The position numbers and the translations under genes are program-made. 5,772 bases of DNA from Burkholderiales bacterium (GTDB taxonomy: Bacteria > Pseudomonadota > Gammaproteobacteria > Burkholderiales > SG8-39). Within the stretch, counting starts at the first letter, position 1. Every line of letters starts with the position of its first letter. The notes under the pieces are model-generated. The model made no database searches, was not told the origin of the DNA, and saw only the letters and a program-made list of their open reading frames with translations. The stretch lies in assembly GCA_016649475.1 (NCBI GenBank), contig JAENXP010000186.1, positions 1-5,772 of the forward strand, given 5' to 3'. Positions 1-5,517 of this stretch are shown here, one piece after another.

Positions 1-888
1 CGCCGCGAGCCCGGTAAGCGTGACCGTGCTGCCCGACACCGTGGCGGTGTAGCCATGACCGCCGGTGGTGGTGCAATTGCCTACCAGTGACGTCGTGCAA
101 AGATTGATCTGGTCCCTGATGTTAATGGCCAGGGTGCTGGTGGAGGTGCTGGCGGCGGCGGCACCGGACATGATCTGCTTTGCGCCGTTCACGACGATGC
201 CACTTACGGAGGTGCTGGTGGGACTGCTGCCGCCAACCGCTATGGTGGCAGTTGTGGCAGTCGCGGTGTCCGACAGGCTGACCCGGGTGAACACGTCGCG
301 GCCGGGCGCTGAATTATCCGCACTGCCGCATTCGCTGTAGAAGACATTGCTGGTGCTGTTGTAGTTCCTCTGCAACTGGGTCAACTGGCTGCCCGAATAA
401 TTGTAGTAATAGCCGGCCTGCCCGCTGCCGTCGCCCGACAGCGACTGGGAAGCGCGAAAGCCGCTGCGCAAGTCGACAGTCCCCGCGCCGGTACTGAAAC
501 CATTGGTCCAGGCGCCGGAAAAACTGGCATTGGAATAGCTCGTGCCGTTCGGACGCACCGGCGGCGTATAGGTGACCGTGGGATCGAAATAAACCTGGTT
601 GCACTGGGCAGAGCGCAGACCGTAGTAACCGAAGCGGAAGGTCACCGCGCTGCCCCCGTCCGAGGCATCGTCCGGCATGTGGTCCCAATCCATACTTCCG
701 GAATTGTCAAACATCAACAACATATTCGGCTTTACCGTGGACGTGGTGGATGTCGCCAGCGGCGCCGTCGCCAGCGCGACTGCCGCGGCCAGCGCCGGCA
801 GCGGCAGCATGAGTCCGGCCGCCAGCGCCAGAACCAGAGCCGGCAGGGAACGATGGAGACTAGCGTGATTTGTCAGATAAGGTTTCAT
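1..888 (-). CDS. pilY1: PilY1-type pilus tip adhesin, N-terminal part (cut by window edge)
   Basis: This is the start of a PilY1/PilC-family protein, the large pilus-tip adhesin and assembly factor. 296 residues are present with no stop, and family members are usually over 1000 residues, so the C-terminal beta-propeller lies beyond the left edge. The ATG at 888 is followed by a Sec signal peptide with a hydrophobic core at about residues 15-33 and a likely cut after Ala-Leu-Ala (residue 34). Residues 53-66 read VKPNMLLMFDNSGS, which is the von Willebrand-A MIDAS motif DxSxS at D61, S63 and S65. A Ser/Thr/Gly-rich, Tyr-rich stretch with the family-like segment FDPTVTYTPP follows. An AGGA sequence 7 nt upstream overlaps the pilX stop, and the two genes are 9 nt apart. 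The gene is last in the visible minor-pilin operon. Family identity is confident; ligand and calcium sites cannot be judged from this part. Confidence 0.9.
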   Translation of the reverse strand, partial: MKPYLTNHASLHRSLPALVLALAAGLMLPLPALAAAVALATAPLATSTTSTVKPNMLLMFDNSGSMDWDHMPDDASDGGSAVTFRFGYYGLRSAQCNQVYFDPTVTYTPPVRPNGTSYSNASFSGAWTNGFSTGAGTVDLRSGFRASQSLSGDGSGQAGYYYNYSGSQLTQLQRNYNSTSNVFYSECGSADNSAPGRDVFTRVSLSDTATATTATIAVGGSSPTSTSVSGIVVNGAKQIMSGAAAASTSTSTLAINIRDQINLCTTSLVGNCTTTGGHGYTATVSGSTVTLTGLAA

Positions 889-897
889 GGTTGCATC

Positions 898-1554
898 CTA
901 ATAGACGAAGGCTTGCACATAGCTGACGGTGTTGCGCGGACCCGTGACCCTGGAGGTGATGCGGATCTGGGGGGTCTGGCCGGCTACGGGGCAGCCAGCC
1001 CCTTTGCATATGTCCTGAGGAAGGGGGATGTTCTTGCCGTTGGTGTCCTGCAGGGCGCCGCTGAACAGGCAGTCTGCATTTTGAATCGCCACATTCGGAG
1101 TGCGGCACATGCGCTGGATGACATAGCGCACGCTGTTGCCACTGTCGGGGTCGGGATCGGGCAGGACGAGGACGCTGTCGGCGTCGGTCCACTGTATCCT
1201 CAATCCGCTGCTGGCCGTAAGGCTGAGGTTGGGATTGAGACTGGAATAGTATCCCCCCGCCGCATTGTCGATATTGAAGGCGTGAGTGGTATCGGACAGC
1301 ACGTTCTTGGTGTTTTCCGCCGCCTCTACCGCGCTCAGCCAGGTGACGGCGGTTTCTGTCCCGGCATCACCGGAGCTGGTGGCCGACTGCTTGAATGCCA
1401 GATTGCCGGCGATGATCGTGCTGGTATCCACCGAGCGCACCAGCGCGACCGCCGCAAGCATGATTGCAAGCAGGGAAATAAGCGCAAAGAACAAAACCAC
1501 GCCGCGCTGCGCCCCGAGGCGCCCGCCAATACGGACGTTGGACGGCAAATTCAT
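898..1554 (-). CDS. pilX: PilX-type minor pilin
   Basis: A 218-residue type IV minor pilin of the PilX (PilX_N/GspK-related) kind, expected in the pilus-tip priming complex at the inner membrane. The leader runs to Q-R-G18, followed by the hydrophobic helix VVLFFALISLLAIML at residues 19-33 and then a typical SVDTSTIIAGNLAFKQSA stretch. Position +5 of the mature protein is Phe, not the usual Glu. There are four cysteines in the C-terminal half (MCR, ADC, DIC, AGC). The end contains IRITSRVTG, resembling the final strand of PilX proteins. The ATG at 1554 is chosen because it overlaps the pilW stop as ATGA and has AAGGA 6 nt upstream. The same frame stays open further upstream inside pilW, but that part shows no pilin leader. 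The gene sits between pilW and pilY1, as in other minor-pilin operons. Confidence 0.87.
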   Translation of the reverse strand: MNLPSNVRIGGRLGAQRGVVLFFALISLLAIMLAAVALVRSVDTSTIIAGNLAFKQSATSSGDAGTETAVTWLSAVEAAENTKNVLSDTTHAFNIDNAAGGYYSSLNPNLSLTASSGLRIQWTDADSVLVLPDPDPDSGNSVRYVIQRMCRTPNVAIQNADCLFSGALQDTNGKNIPLPQDICKGAGCPVAGQTPQIRITSRVTGPRNTVSYVQAFVY

Positions 1555-2666
1555 AGCGTATCCTTGGACCAGATCATGTTGCGCAATGGAATAATGGTTT
1601 CGAACACCCGGTAGCGGTAGCGGCCCCAATTCGGATCCCCGGCGCTCAGGTCGATGGTCGGCGCCGGCGAGAGGGCGCTGCCCTCCCATGCGCACAGGCC
1701 GGTAGGCGCCGGCGTATTGATGGAACTGCATGCGCTGGTCACGACGCTCGGCTCCGTTTTCGCGTTGCGCGCCACGACTGCGATGCGCAGGCTCTTGATC
1801 CTGTTGCGATTGGCGACCGTGGGTGCGCCCCAGGTGCCGCCGCTCGCATCCACCCACTGGGTGACCTCGTTGGAGTTGGCCGTGGCGGAAACGCCATACT
1901 GCACCTGAAGATTGACGATACCCGCCACGACGGGATTGGTACTGCCCGCGCCGAAATTATTCACCACTGTGCGTACCAGATTGCCGTTGTCTACGCCGTA
2001 GGTAACCTCAGTCCAGGTTCCCATGCAGGCAAGGTTGGACTCCGTAGTGGCGGATGGGATATTCGCCAACGTTATTTCAGTTAGCGTTGGGGCCGGCCCG
2101 ACGGGGTCGGTGGTAGGGCCCCGCACGCTCGTTAAGTCACAGCTGGTTCCACTGGTGATCAGGGCCATATCGCCCTCATTGCAGCCAAAGGTGGATTTAA
2201 GGCTTACAGGACCCTGTGCAGCGCTTGCGATATAAGTCGTTAGAGGCTGGGTAGGAACGCCCCCCATGCCGCCGGTACCATAGCGCAAGGTAAGGGTGTC
2301 GCTGGGACTGGCGTTGACGCCCGCCCCCACCACGTCATCCACAATAGCGACAGGAGAGAGGCGGTTGGGAACGGTCGCGTCCGCCGCGCCGTTGATGCTC
2401 AGCGTGGCGCACTCCAGCGGCGAAGCTGTCACCGGCACCAGCGGATAACCTGCCAGCTGCAGCTCGCGCCCGATATTGAACAGCGCAATGCCGCCATTGG
2501 TTTGCGCGTCGGCCGTCCCCGCGGTGGTGCGCCTCTGCGCTTCAAAAACGGAAATGACCTGAATGATGATCACCATGGCGAGCATGCCTATGGCCAGGCC
2601 GACCATGATTTCCACCAGGGTGAATCCCGCTTGAGATGTGGGCGCGCGCCTGCTCATCGCTTGCAT
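1551..2666 (-). CDS. pilW: PilW-type minor pilin
   Basis: A 371-residue PilW-family minor pilin, part of the set that initiates pilus assembly and supports PilY1. The prepilin site is SQAG14|FTLVEIMVGL with Glu5 present (E19), and the membrane helix covers about residues 15-40. The long globular part is rich in Thr, Ala and Gly. The C-terminus at residues 349-366 reads RYRYRVFETIIPLRNMIW, the typical PilW ending. The ATG at 2666 is preferred because GGGAGG lies 8 nt upstream, within the end of pilV. The ATG at 2657 would place that site 17 nt away, and the open frame upstream of 2666 runs through pilV without a leader. The gap to the pilV stop is 4 nt, and the gene overlaps pilX by 4 nt, which suggests translational coupling. 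Confidence 0.92.
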   Translation of the reverse strand: MQAMSRRAPTSQAGFTLVEIMVGLAIGMLAMVIIIQVISVFEAQRRTTAGTADAQTNGGIALFNIGRELQLAGYPLVPVTASPLECATLSINGAADATVPNRLSPVAIVDDVVGAGVNASPSDTLTLRYGTGGMGGVPTQPLTTYIASAAQGPVSLKSTFGCNEGDMALITSGTSCDLTSVRGPTTDPVGPAPTLTEITLANIPSATTESNLACMGTWTEVTYGVDNGNLVRTVVNNFGAGSTNPVVAGIVNLQVQYGVSATANSNEVTQWVDASGGTWGAPTVANRNRIKSLRIAVVARNAKTEPSVVTSACSSINTPAPTGLCAWEGSALSPAPTIDLSAGDPNWGRYRYRVFETIIPLRNMIWSKDTL

Positions 2667-2670
2667 GGCT

Positions 2671-3060
2671 CTAGCCTCCCGTGATGCGCGCAGTGGTGGT
2701 GAAATTGTGCTGCGTCTCGCCGCCGCCTGGTTGCTGCCAGGTGACCGTAACCGTGAACTGGCCCGGGGCAGACTGGGTGACGGTCCGCTGGCCGGCCGGC
2801 AGCAACTCGGAGATATCGGTATTGTCCTCAAGGTAGTCGACAAGATTGGCCGGGTCCGACCACATCATGCCGATCCTTTGCTGGGCGATATACGCGGCAT
2901 CTGCGCGGTATTTGGAATCCGCAGTGTTCTTGATCATCGCCGCCTGCAAACCGACTACGGCCAGCACGCCCATGGAAAAAAGCAGGATGGCAATCAGCGC
3001 CTCGAGCAATACCACACCTTGTTGCGCGGATTTCGGGGGGGAGATTTTTTCCGTGTACAC
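2671..3060 (-). CDS. pilV: PilV-type minor pilin
   Basis: A PilV-family minor pilin, 129 residues from the chosen GTG start. The leader ends AQQG15, followed by VVLLEALIAILLFSMGVLAV with Glu5 at E20. This double-Val, L-L-E-A-L helix and the following GLQAAM are characteristic of PilV. Near the C-terminus FTVTVTWQQ is the usual beta-strand segment, and the gene ends in RITGG. Start choice: an in-frame ATG at 3081 overlaps the end of fimT by 7 nt but has no Shine-Dalgarno sequence. The GTG at 3060 has GGAG 8 nt upstream and gives a shorter, more typical leader. The ATG remains possible and would give 136 residues. The pilW gene starts 4 nt after this stop. Confidence 0.88.
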   Translation of the reverse strand: MYTEKISPPKSAQQGVVLLEALIAILLFSMGVLAVVGLQAAMIKNTADSKYRADAAYIAQQRIGMMWSDPANLVDYLEDNTDISELLPAGQRTVTQSAPGQFTVTVTWQQPGGGETQHNFTTTARITGG

Positions 3061-3068
3061 GATTCTTG

Positions 3069-3072
3069 CTCC
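3069..3072 (-). promoter_or_regulatory. Shine-Dalgarno GGAG favouring the GTG start of pilV
   Basis: GGAG on the minus strand lies 8 nt before the GTG at 3060, just after the fimT stop (3075-3077). The competing ATG at 3081 has only CG-rich sequence upstream. This spacing is the main reason for the pilV start given here. Confidence 0.5.
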
Positions 3073-3074
3073 GG

Positions 3075-3680
3075 TTAGCATGCGCGCGGACTGGAACCTG
3101 CAGCCAGACCGGGATCGCACATTTTGGGGGCGCCGCCAACTTCGATCCCGACGCGCAGACTCTGCGTGGCTTCCGGCGCCGTAACGTCGATACGCGCGAG
3201 CGCGAGAGTGCCAGTCCCATTGACAGCCAATGTCCCGCCAAAATTGTTGAAGGTGACGGTTGTCGCCGAGGTCAAATCGGCGAACGTAGCCGGAACTGTG
3301 ACCGGCACGTCCGCTGCCAGGGCGGTGACCGTAACGCTGCCGGAACCGTCGCTGCCGGGCCTCGACTCGATCGGCGGAACTGGTGCGCTTACTGTGCGCA
3401 CCACCCAGGACGATGGCGTCCCCGCGACGAACCCGGTTCCCGGGACGAACTCGGTCCCCAGAACGAACTCGACGTTGGTGTTGCGCGCCACGGCTTCTGC
3501 GCGTGCCCGTTGCAGCCCGTTGGCAATGGACTCGGCCGCGTTGCGAACCTCGGCATTGCGCAACATGTCGCGCAGCCCGGGCATGGCCAGGGACACGAGG
3601 ACGCCCATGATCAGAATGCCCATCATCAACTCGGCCAGCGAAAATCCCAAGGATTTTCTGTCGGGAAACGAGCTCAACAC
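3075..3680 (-). CDS. fimT: FimT/GspH-type minor pseudopilin
   Basis: A 201-residue FimT/FimU-like pilin with a GspH-type C-terminal domain. The leader RKSLG12 is followed by FSLAELMMGILIMGVLVSLA with Glu5 at E17. Residues 50-68 (AAESIANGLQRARAEAVAR) are the usual family helix. The C-terminus has MCDPG and ends in PRAC, so C188 and C201 probably form the conserved terminal disulphide. Family members act in pilus assembly, and some FimT proteins bind DNA during natural transformation; DNA binding here is only a possibility. The start is non-ATG: either GTG at 3680 or TTG at 3677. A purine-rich AAAGGGGG element lies 3 nt before the GTG and 6 nt before the TTG, so the TTG with a TTGA overlap is a real alternative. 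Residues 70-87 hold an unusual threefold hexapeptide repeat, annotated separately. Confidence 0.88.
   Translation of the reverse strand: MLSSFPDRKSLGFSLAELMMGILIMGVLVSLAMPGLRDMLRNAEVRNAAESIANGLQRARAEAVARNTNVEFVLGTEFVPGTGFVAGTPSSWVVRTVSAPVPPIESRPGSDGSGSVTVTALAADVPVTVPATFADLTSATTVTFNNFGGTLAVNGTGTLALARIDVTAPEATQSLRVGIEVGGAPKMCDPGLAAGSSPRAC
3420..3473 (-). repeat. Three tandem 18-bp repeats inside fimT
   Basis: Three consecutive 18-bp units at 3456-3473, 3438-3455 and 3420-3437 encode VEFVLG, TEFVPG and TGFVAG (FimT residues 70-87). By direct comparison the second and third units match at 15 of 18 bases, and the first and second at 13 of 18. The core GAACTCG/ACGAAC is common to all or most units. 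The frame is preserved, so the array adds two extra hexapeptides to the protein. This looks like in-frame tandem duplication of the normal VEFVLG strand. Confidence 0.85.
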
Positions 3681-4069
3681 TCACCCCCTTTCTTGATCAC
3701 CCAACAGTTCGTCTTATTGCCCCAGGGGGTGTTCGAGGACTTCGTGTTGCTCTCGTTGATGCTGTAGCTGTATGCCGACAGGTTGCCCTTTCCGGTCGCG
3801 GTGATGGTGTAGCTGGTGTTCGAAAGGTTGCTGACGGCAAAGGTGAAATTGGTGGTCGCTGCGGGAGCCGGGCCGCCTGTGTAGGTACGGTTGTCCTGGT
3901 AAAACTGTTCCATTTTCACCCGCCCCTCCGACAGCCCCGACGTGGCTTCTATCAGCTTTCCGCGCGTCACATAGCTGGTATAGGCGGGAAGACCCACGGC
4001 CATGAGTATTGAAATCACCACGATCACGATCATCAACTCGATCAGTGTGAAGCCTCTTGCCGTTTTCAT
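3674..4069 (-). CDS. pilE: Type IV pilin, PilE/ComP-like minor pilin
   Basis: A 131-residue type IVa pilin and the first gene of the operon. A very short leader MKTARG6 is followed by FTLIELMIVIVVISILMAVG with Glu5 at E11 and AYTSYV after the helix. The segment MEQFYQDNRTYTGG (residues 53-66) matches the PilE minor-pilin family better than major PilA pilins. C122 and C131 frame a short C-terminal disulphide loop ending the protein. The ATG at 4069 is chosen because AGGAG lies 6 nt upstream, whereas an in-frame ATG at 4075 abuts that AGGAG directly. The stop overlaps the fimT start region. A role as minor pilin is most likely. A ComP-like DNA-uptake pilin is an alternative, and a major subunit is less likely given the operon position. 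Confidence 0.88.
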   Translation of the reverse strand: MKTARGFTLIELMIVIVVISILMAVGLPAYTSYVTRGKLIEATSGLSEGRVKMEQFYQDNRTYTGGPAPAATTNFTFAVSNLSNTSYTITATGKGNLSAYSYSINESNTKSSNTPWGNKTNCWVIKKGGEC

Positions 4070-4075
4070 GGCCAT

Positions 4076-4080
4076 CTCCT
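4076..4080 (-). promoter_or_regulatory. Shine-Dalgarno AGGAG of pilE
   Basis: AGGAG (within CAAAGGAG) lies 6 nt before the ATG at 4069 and 0 nt before the ATG at 4075. It therefore supports the downstream start and removes two residues from the longer reading. Confidence 0.7.
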
Positions 4081-4095
4081 TTGGGTATGCATGGG

Positions 4096-4123
4096 AATAT
4101 ATTTATTCTAAGGTTTCTGTCCC
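4096..4123 (-). promoter_or_regulatory. Possible sigma-70 promoter of the pilin operon
   Basis: On the minus strand GGGACA (4123-4118) and TATATT (4101-4096) are separated by 16 nt, in an AT-rich patch that stands out from the GC-rich surroundings. Transcription would start about 20-25 nt upstream of the pilE ATG. The -35 box matches the TTGACA consensus at only four positions. A TAGAAT hexamer at 4110-4105 is an alternative -10 box. No convincing sigma-54 -24/-12 pair was seen. Confidence 0.33.
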
Positions 4124-4479
4124 ACGCAGACCACAGGCGGTGATAATCTCGCCATAGCATTGCCGATCATGACGGGCGCCGATTCTTGACCGGAACATTT
4201 TTCGCATTCCTTGCCCGTGCCCCGCATCGTCGCGTGTCCCTGGTCTCCAAGAGTTCCCGCATTGCATTTGCCGATCATTTGCAGTCCCATCGAGTCGGAG
4301 GAAGCGCCGGTTGCTTCACTGGCGCAATAGGCGCTTGCCTGAAAGCGCTTGATGGAATAATAGTCCGATCACGATTTCAGTAAAGTTTCGGCGACAAATG
4401 GTTGATTCTCTCGCATGAACGGTCGATTCCTGCGGCCAGATCCTCGCCTGGACTCTGTGGCGACCCCGGCGCGACGCCG
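4124..4479. other. Intergenic stretch without a confident gene
   Basis: About 350 bases between the pilin operon and the TonB-like relic. The only notable open frame is on the minus strand. It runs from after a stop at 4371-4369 down to a TAG at 4110-4108, giving 86 codons, or 60 from the ATG at 4290. It encodes five cysteines, including ECEKC and a final VVCVGQKP, and matches no family I recognise. The ATG at 4290 has no Shine-Dalgarno sequence and the stop falls inside the proposed pilE promoter. An imperfect direct repeat of roughly 18 bases (TGCCGATCAT core) occurs at 4153-4170 and 4260-4278. The stretch could be a gene remnant or a long leader region. Confidence 0.4.
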
Positions 4480-4687
4480 ATGACAAGCTCCGATTGGAAG
4501 CGCTTGTCTGCTGCATCGCTGGTCTCCTGCCTGTTGCATGCGGCACTCTTTGTCCTGCCCTACCTCGGCGTGAACACCAGCGTTTCCCGGCCGGCGCGTC
4601 GGTCCCTTAATGCGAATCGAGGTCCGCTACGAGGACGACCGGATACCACCGCCCGGAACATCGGCAAGCGCCGGCTCCCGGCTGTAA
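4480..4687 (+). pseudogene. TonB-like N-terminal fragment, probably frameshifted
   Basis: From the ATG at 4480 the translation begins MTSSDWKRLSAASLVSCLLH and continues AALFVLPYLG, a single N-terminal membrane helix after a short basic start. S16 and H20 form the SxxxH motif of the TonB transmembrane helix, at the same positions as in E. coli TonB. Good codon use continues to about 4605. After that the frame offset by one base reads MRIEVRYEDDRIPPPG, with GC-rich third positions and a proline-rich linker feel, and stops at TAA 4685-4687. In the original frame the sequence stays open to 4743 but becomes Arg-rich and unconvincing. No TonB C-terminal domain follows and no clear Shine-Dalgarno sequence is present. 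Most likely a decayed or truncated tonB-type gene. An intact 88-residue small protein (4480-4743) is the alternative. Confidence 0.4.
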
Positions 4688-4691
4688 CGAT

Positions 4692-4713
4692 ACGAGGGGA
4701 CAATTTCCCTCGT
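4692..4713 (+). other. 7-bp hairpin after the TonB-like fragment
   Basis: ACGAGGG (4692-4698) can pair with CCCTCGT (4707-4713) around the 8-nt loop GACAATTT. It begins 5 nt after the TAA of the TonB-like fragment. There is no T-run on either side, so it is not a standard intrinsic terminator. It may be a decayed one or simply chance. Confidence 0.3.
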
Positions 4714-4803
4714 GCTCCCCTGAGTCAGCGGGTAACAAAATGACTTTTGCTACGGGTTCTTGAGAATTCGATGTGGCAAAATAGCCCGGGGCTGCTGAAA
4801 AAC

Positions 4804-5451
4804 ATGATTACTTCAAATTTGCGGCGGTTAGCGGGCGTGCTCGCGCTGGCTTTGTTCGCGCCGCCGGGGTTCGCTGCCGACGTCGCTCTGGTCGGACTGA
4901 TAGGCGCGCGGGCGATCGTCGTCATTGACGGCGGGCAGCCGCGCACGCTGGCGCCCGGGCAGCAGACCGCCGAAGGCGTGGTCCTGCTCGGCACCGAGAA
5001 GAATGCCGCCAGCTTCGAGATCGATGGCAAGAAAAGGACGCTGCGCATGGGTAGCGCCTACTTCGCTCCCGGCCCCGGCCGGCAAAGCGTCGTCCTCAAG
5101 GCGGATGCGCGCGGTCATTTCGTCACCACGGGCTCGATCAACGGCGGCAGCGTGCGCTTCCTGGTGGACACCGGCGCCACCTTTGTGGCCCTGGCGGCGG
5201 TCGAAGCGAAGCGCCTCGGGATCGATTACCTGCGGGGCGCGCGCGGCCAGGTGCAGACAGCCAACGGCTTGGCTACGGCCTATCGCGTCAAGCTCGATAG
5301 CGTGAAAATCGGCGAAATCGAGGTCAACAATGTCGACGCGGTGGTGAGCGAGAGCGACACCATGGGAGTTACCCTCCTGGGCATGAGCTTTCTCAACCGC
5401 ATGGAAATGAAGCGCGACAGCCAGAGCATGACGCTGACCAAGCGATATTGA
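4804..5451 (+). CDS. Exported retropepsin-like (clan AA) aspartic protease
   Basis: A 215-residue protein from the ATG at 4804. The signal peptide has an Arg pair at residues 7-8, a hydrophobic core at about 9-20 and a likely cut at GFA|AD or FAA|D, so it should act in the periplasm. Residues 26-83 form a compact beta-rich domain (VALVGLIGARAIVVIDGG, then RTLAPGQ, EGVVLLG, DGKKRTLRMG) that recalls the GspC/PilP homology region. Residues 103-215 are the protease-like domain, with HFVTTGSINGG before the catalytic VDTGAT (D122), then TANG and the hydrophobic-Gly motif LLGMSFLNRM at 191-200. A single DTGA means it would act as a homodimer, as known for retropepsins. An ATG at 4771 is an alternative start with a longer N-terminus. 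The gene converges on folE2. Its substrate is unknown. Confidence 0.85.
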   Translation: MITSNLRRLAGVLALALFAPPGFAADVALVGLIGARAIVVIDGGQPRTLAPGQQTAEGVVLLGTEKNAASFEIDGKKRTLRMGSAYFAPGPGRQSVVLKADARGHFVTTGSINGGSVRFLVDTGATFVALAAVEAKRLGIDYLRGARGQVQTANGLATAYRVKLDSVKIGEIEVNNVDAVVSESDTMGVTLLGMSFLNRMEMKRDSQSMTLTKRY

Positions 5452-5464
5452 AAGATCCAGGCCT

Positions 5465-5517
5465 GCCGGCGGTGCGTCTTCGCTTCAGGCCCGCTTCGAT
5501 CAAACGCCGGCTTTTTT
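5465..5517 (+). terminator. Probable intrinsic terminator of the protease gene
   Basis: GCCGGCG (5465-5471) can pair with CGCCGGC (5505-5511), followed immediately by six T residues (5512-5517). The loop is long at 33 nt, which weakens the call. The second stem arm and the T-run lie inside the 3' end of folE2, where on the other strand they encode the final lysines. It would stop plus-strand transcription at the convergent junction, 14 nt after the protease stop. Confidence 0.42.

Noticed and set aside
679..1614. Plus-strand open frame of 311 codons antisense to pilX and pilY1
   Set aside because: It is a shadow of the minus-strand genes. The translation is Arg/Gly/Gln-rich without any domain, while the opposite strand encodes clear PilX and PilY1 with matched starts and ribosome sites.
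1551..2843. 430-codon extended version of pilW
   Set aside because: The extension lies over pilV and places about 60 residues before the class III leader. The ATG at 2666 has a good ribosome site.
2671..3684. 337-codon extended version of the pilV frame
   Set aside because: The part upstream of 3081 is out of frame within fimT, is Arg-rich and would bury the prepilin leader in the middle of the protein.
3066..3767. Plus-strand open frame of 233 codons antisense to fimT and the end of pilE
   Set aside because: No recognisable domain and a low-complexity Arg/Gly composition. The minus strand has FimT with its prepilin site and terminal cysteines.
4316..4546. Minus-strand 76-codon open frame antisense to the TonB-like fragment
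   Set aside because: No ribosome site, no family resemblance, and its composition is explained by the opposite-strand TonB-like helix.
4760..4787. Candidate promoter TTGAGA with a TAGCCC -10 for the protease gene
   Set aside because: The -35 hexamer is fair but the -10 matches poorly, and no better box lies at the right spacing, so it is not listed as a feature.
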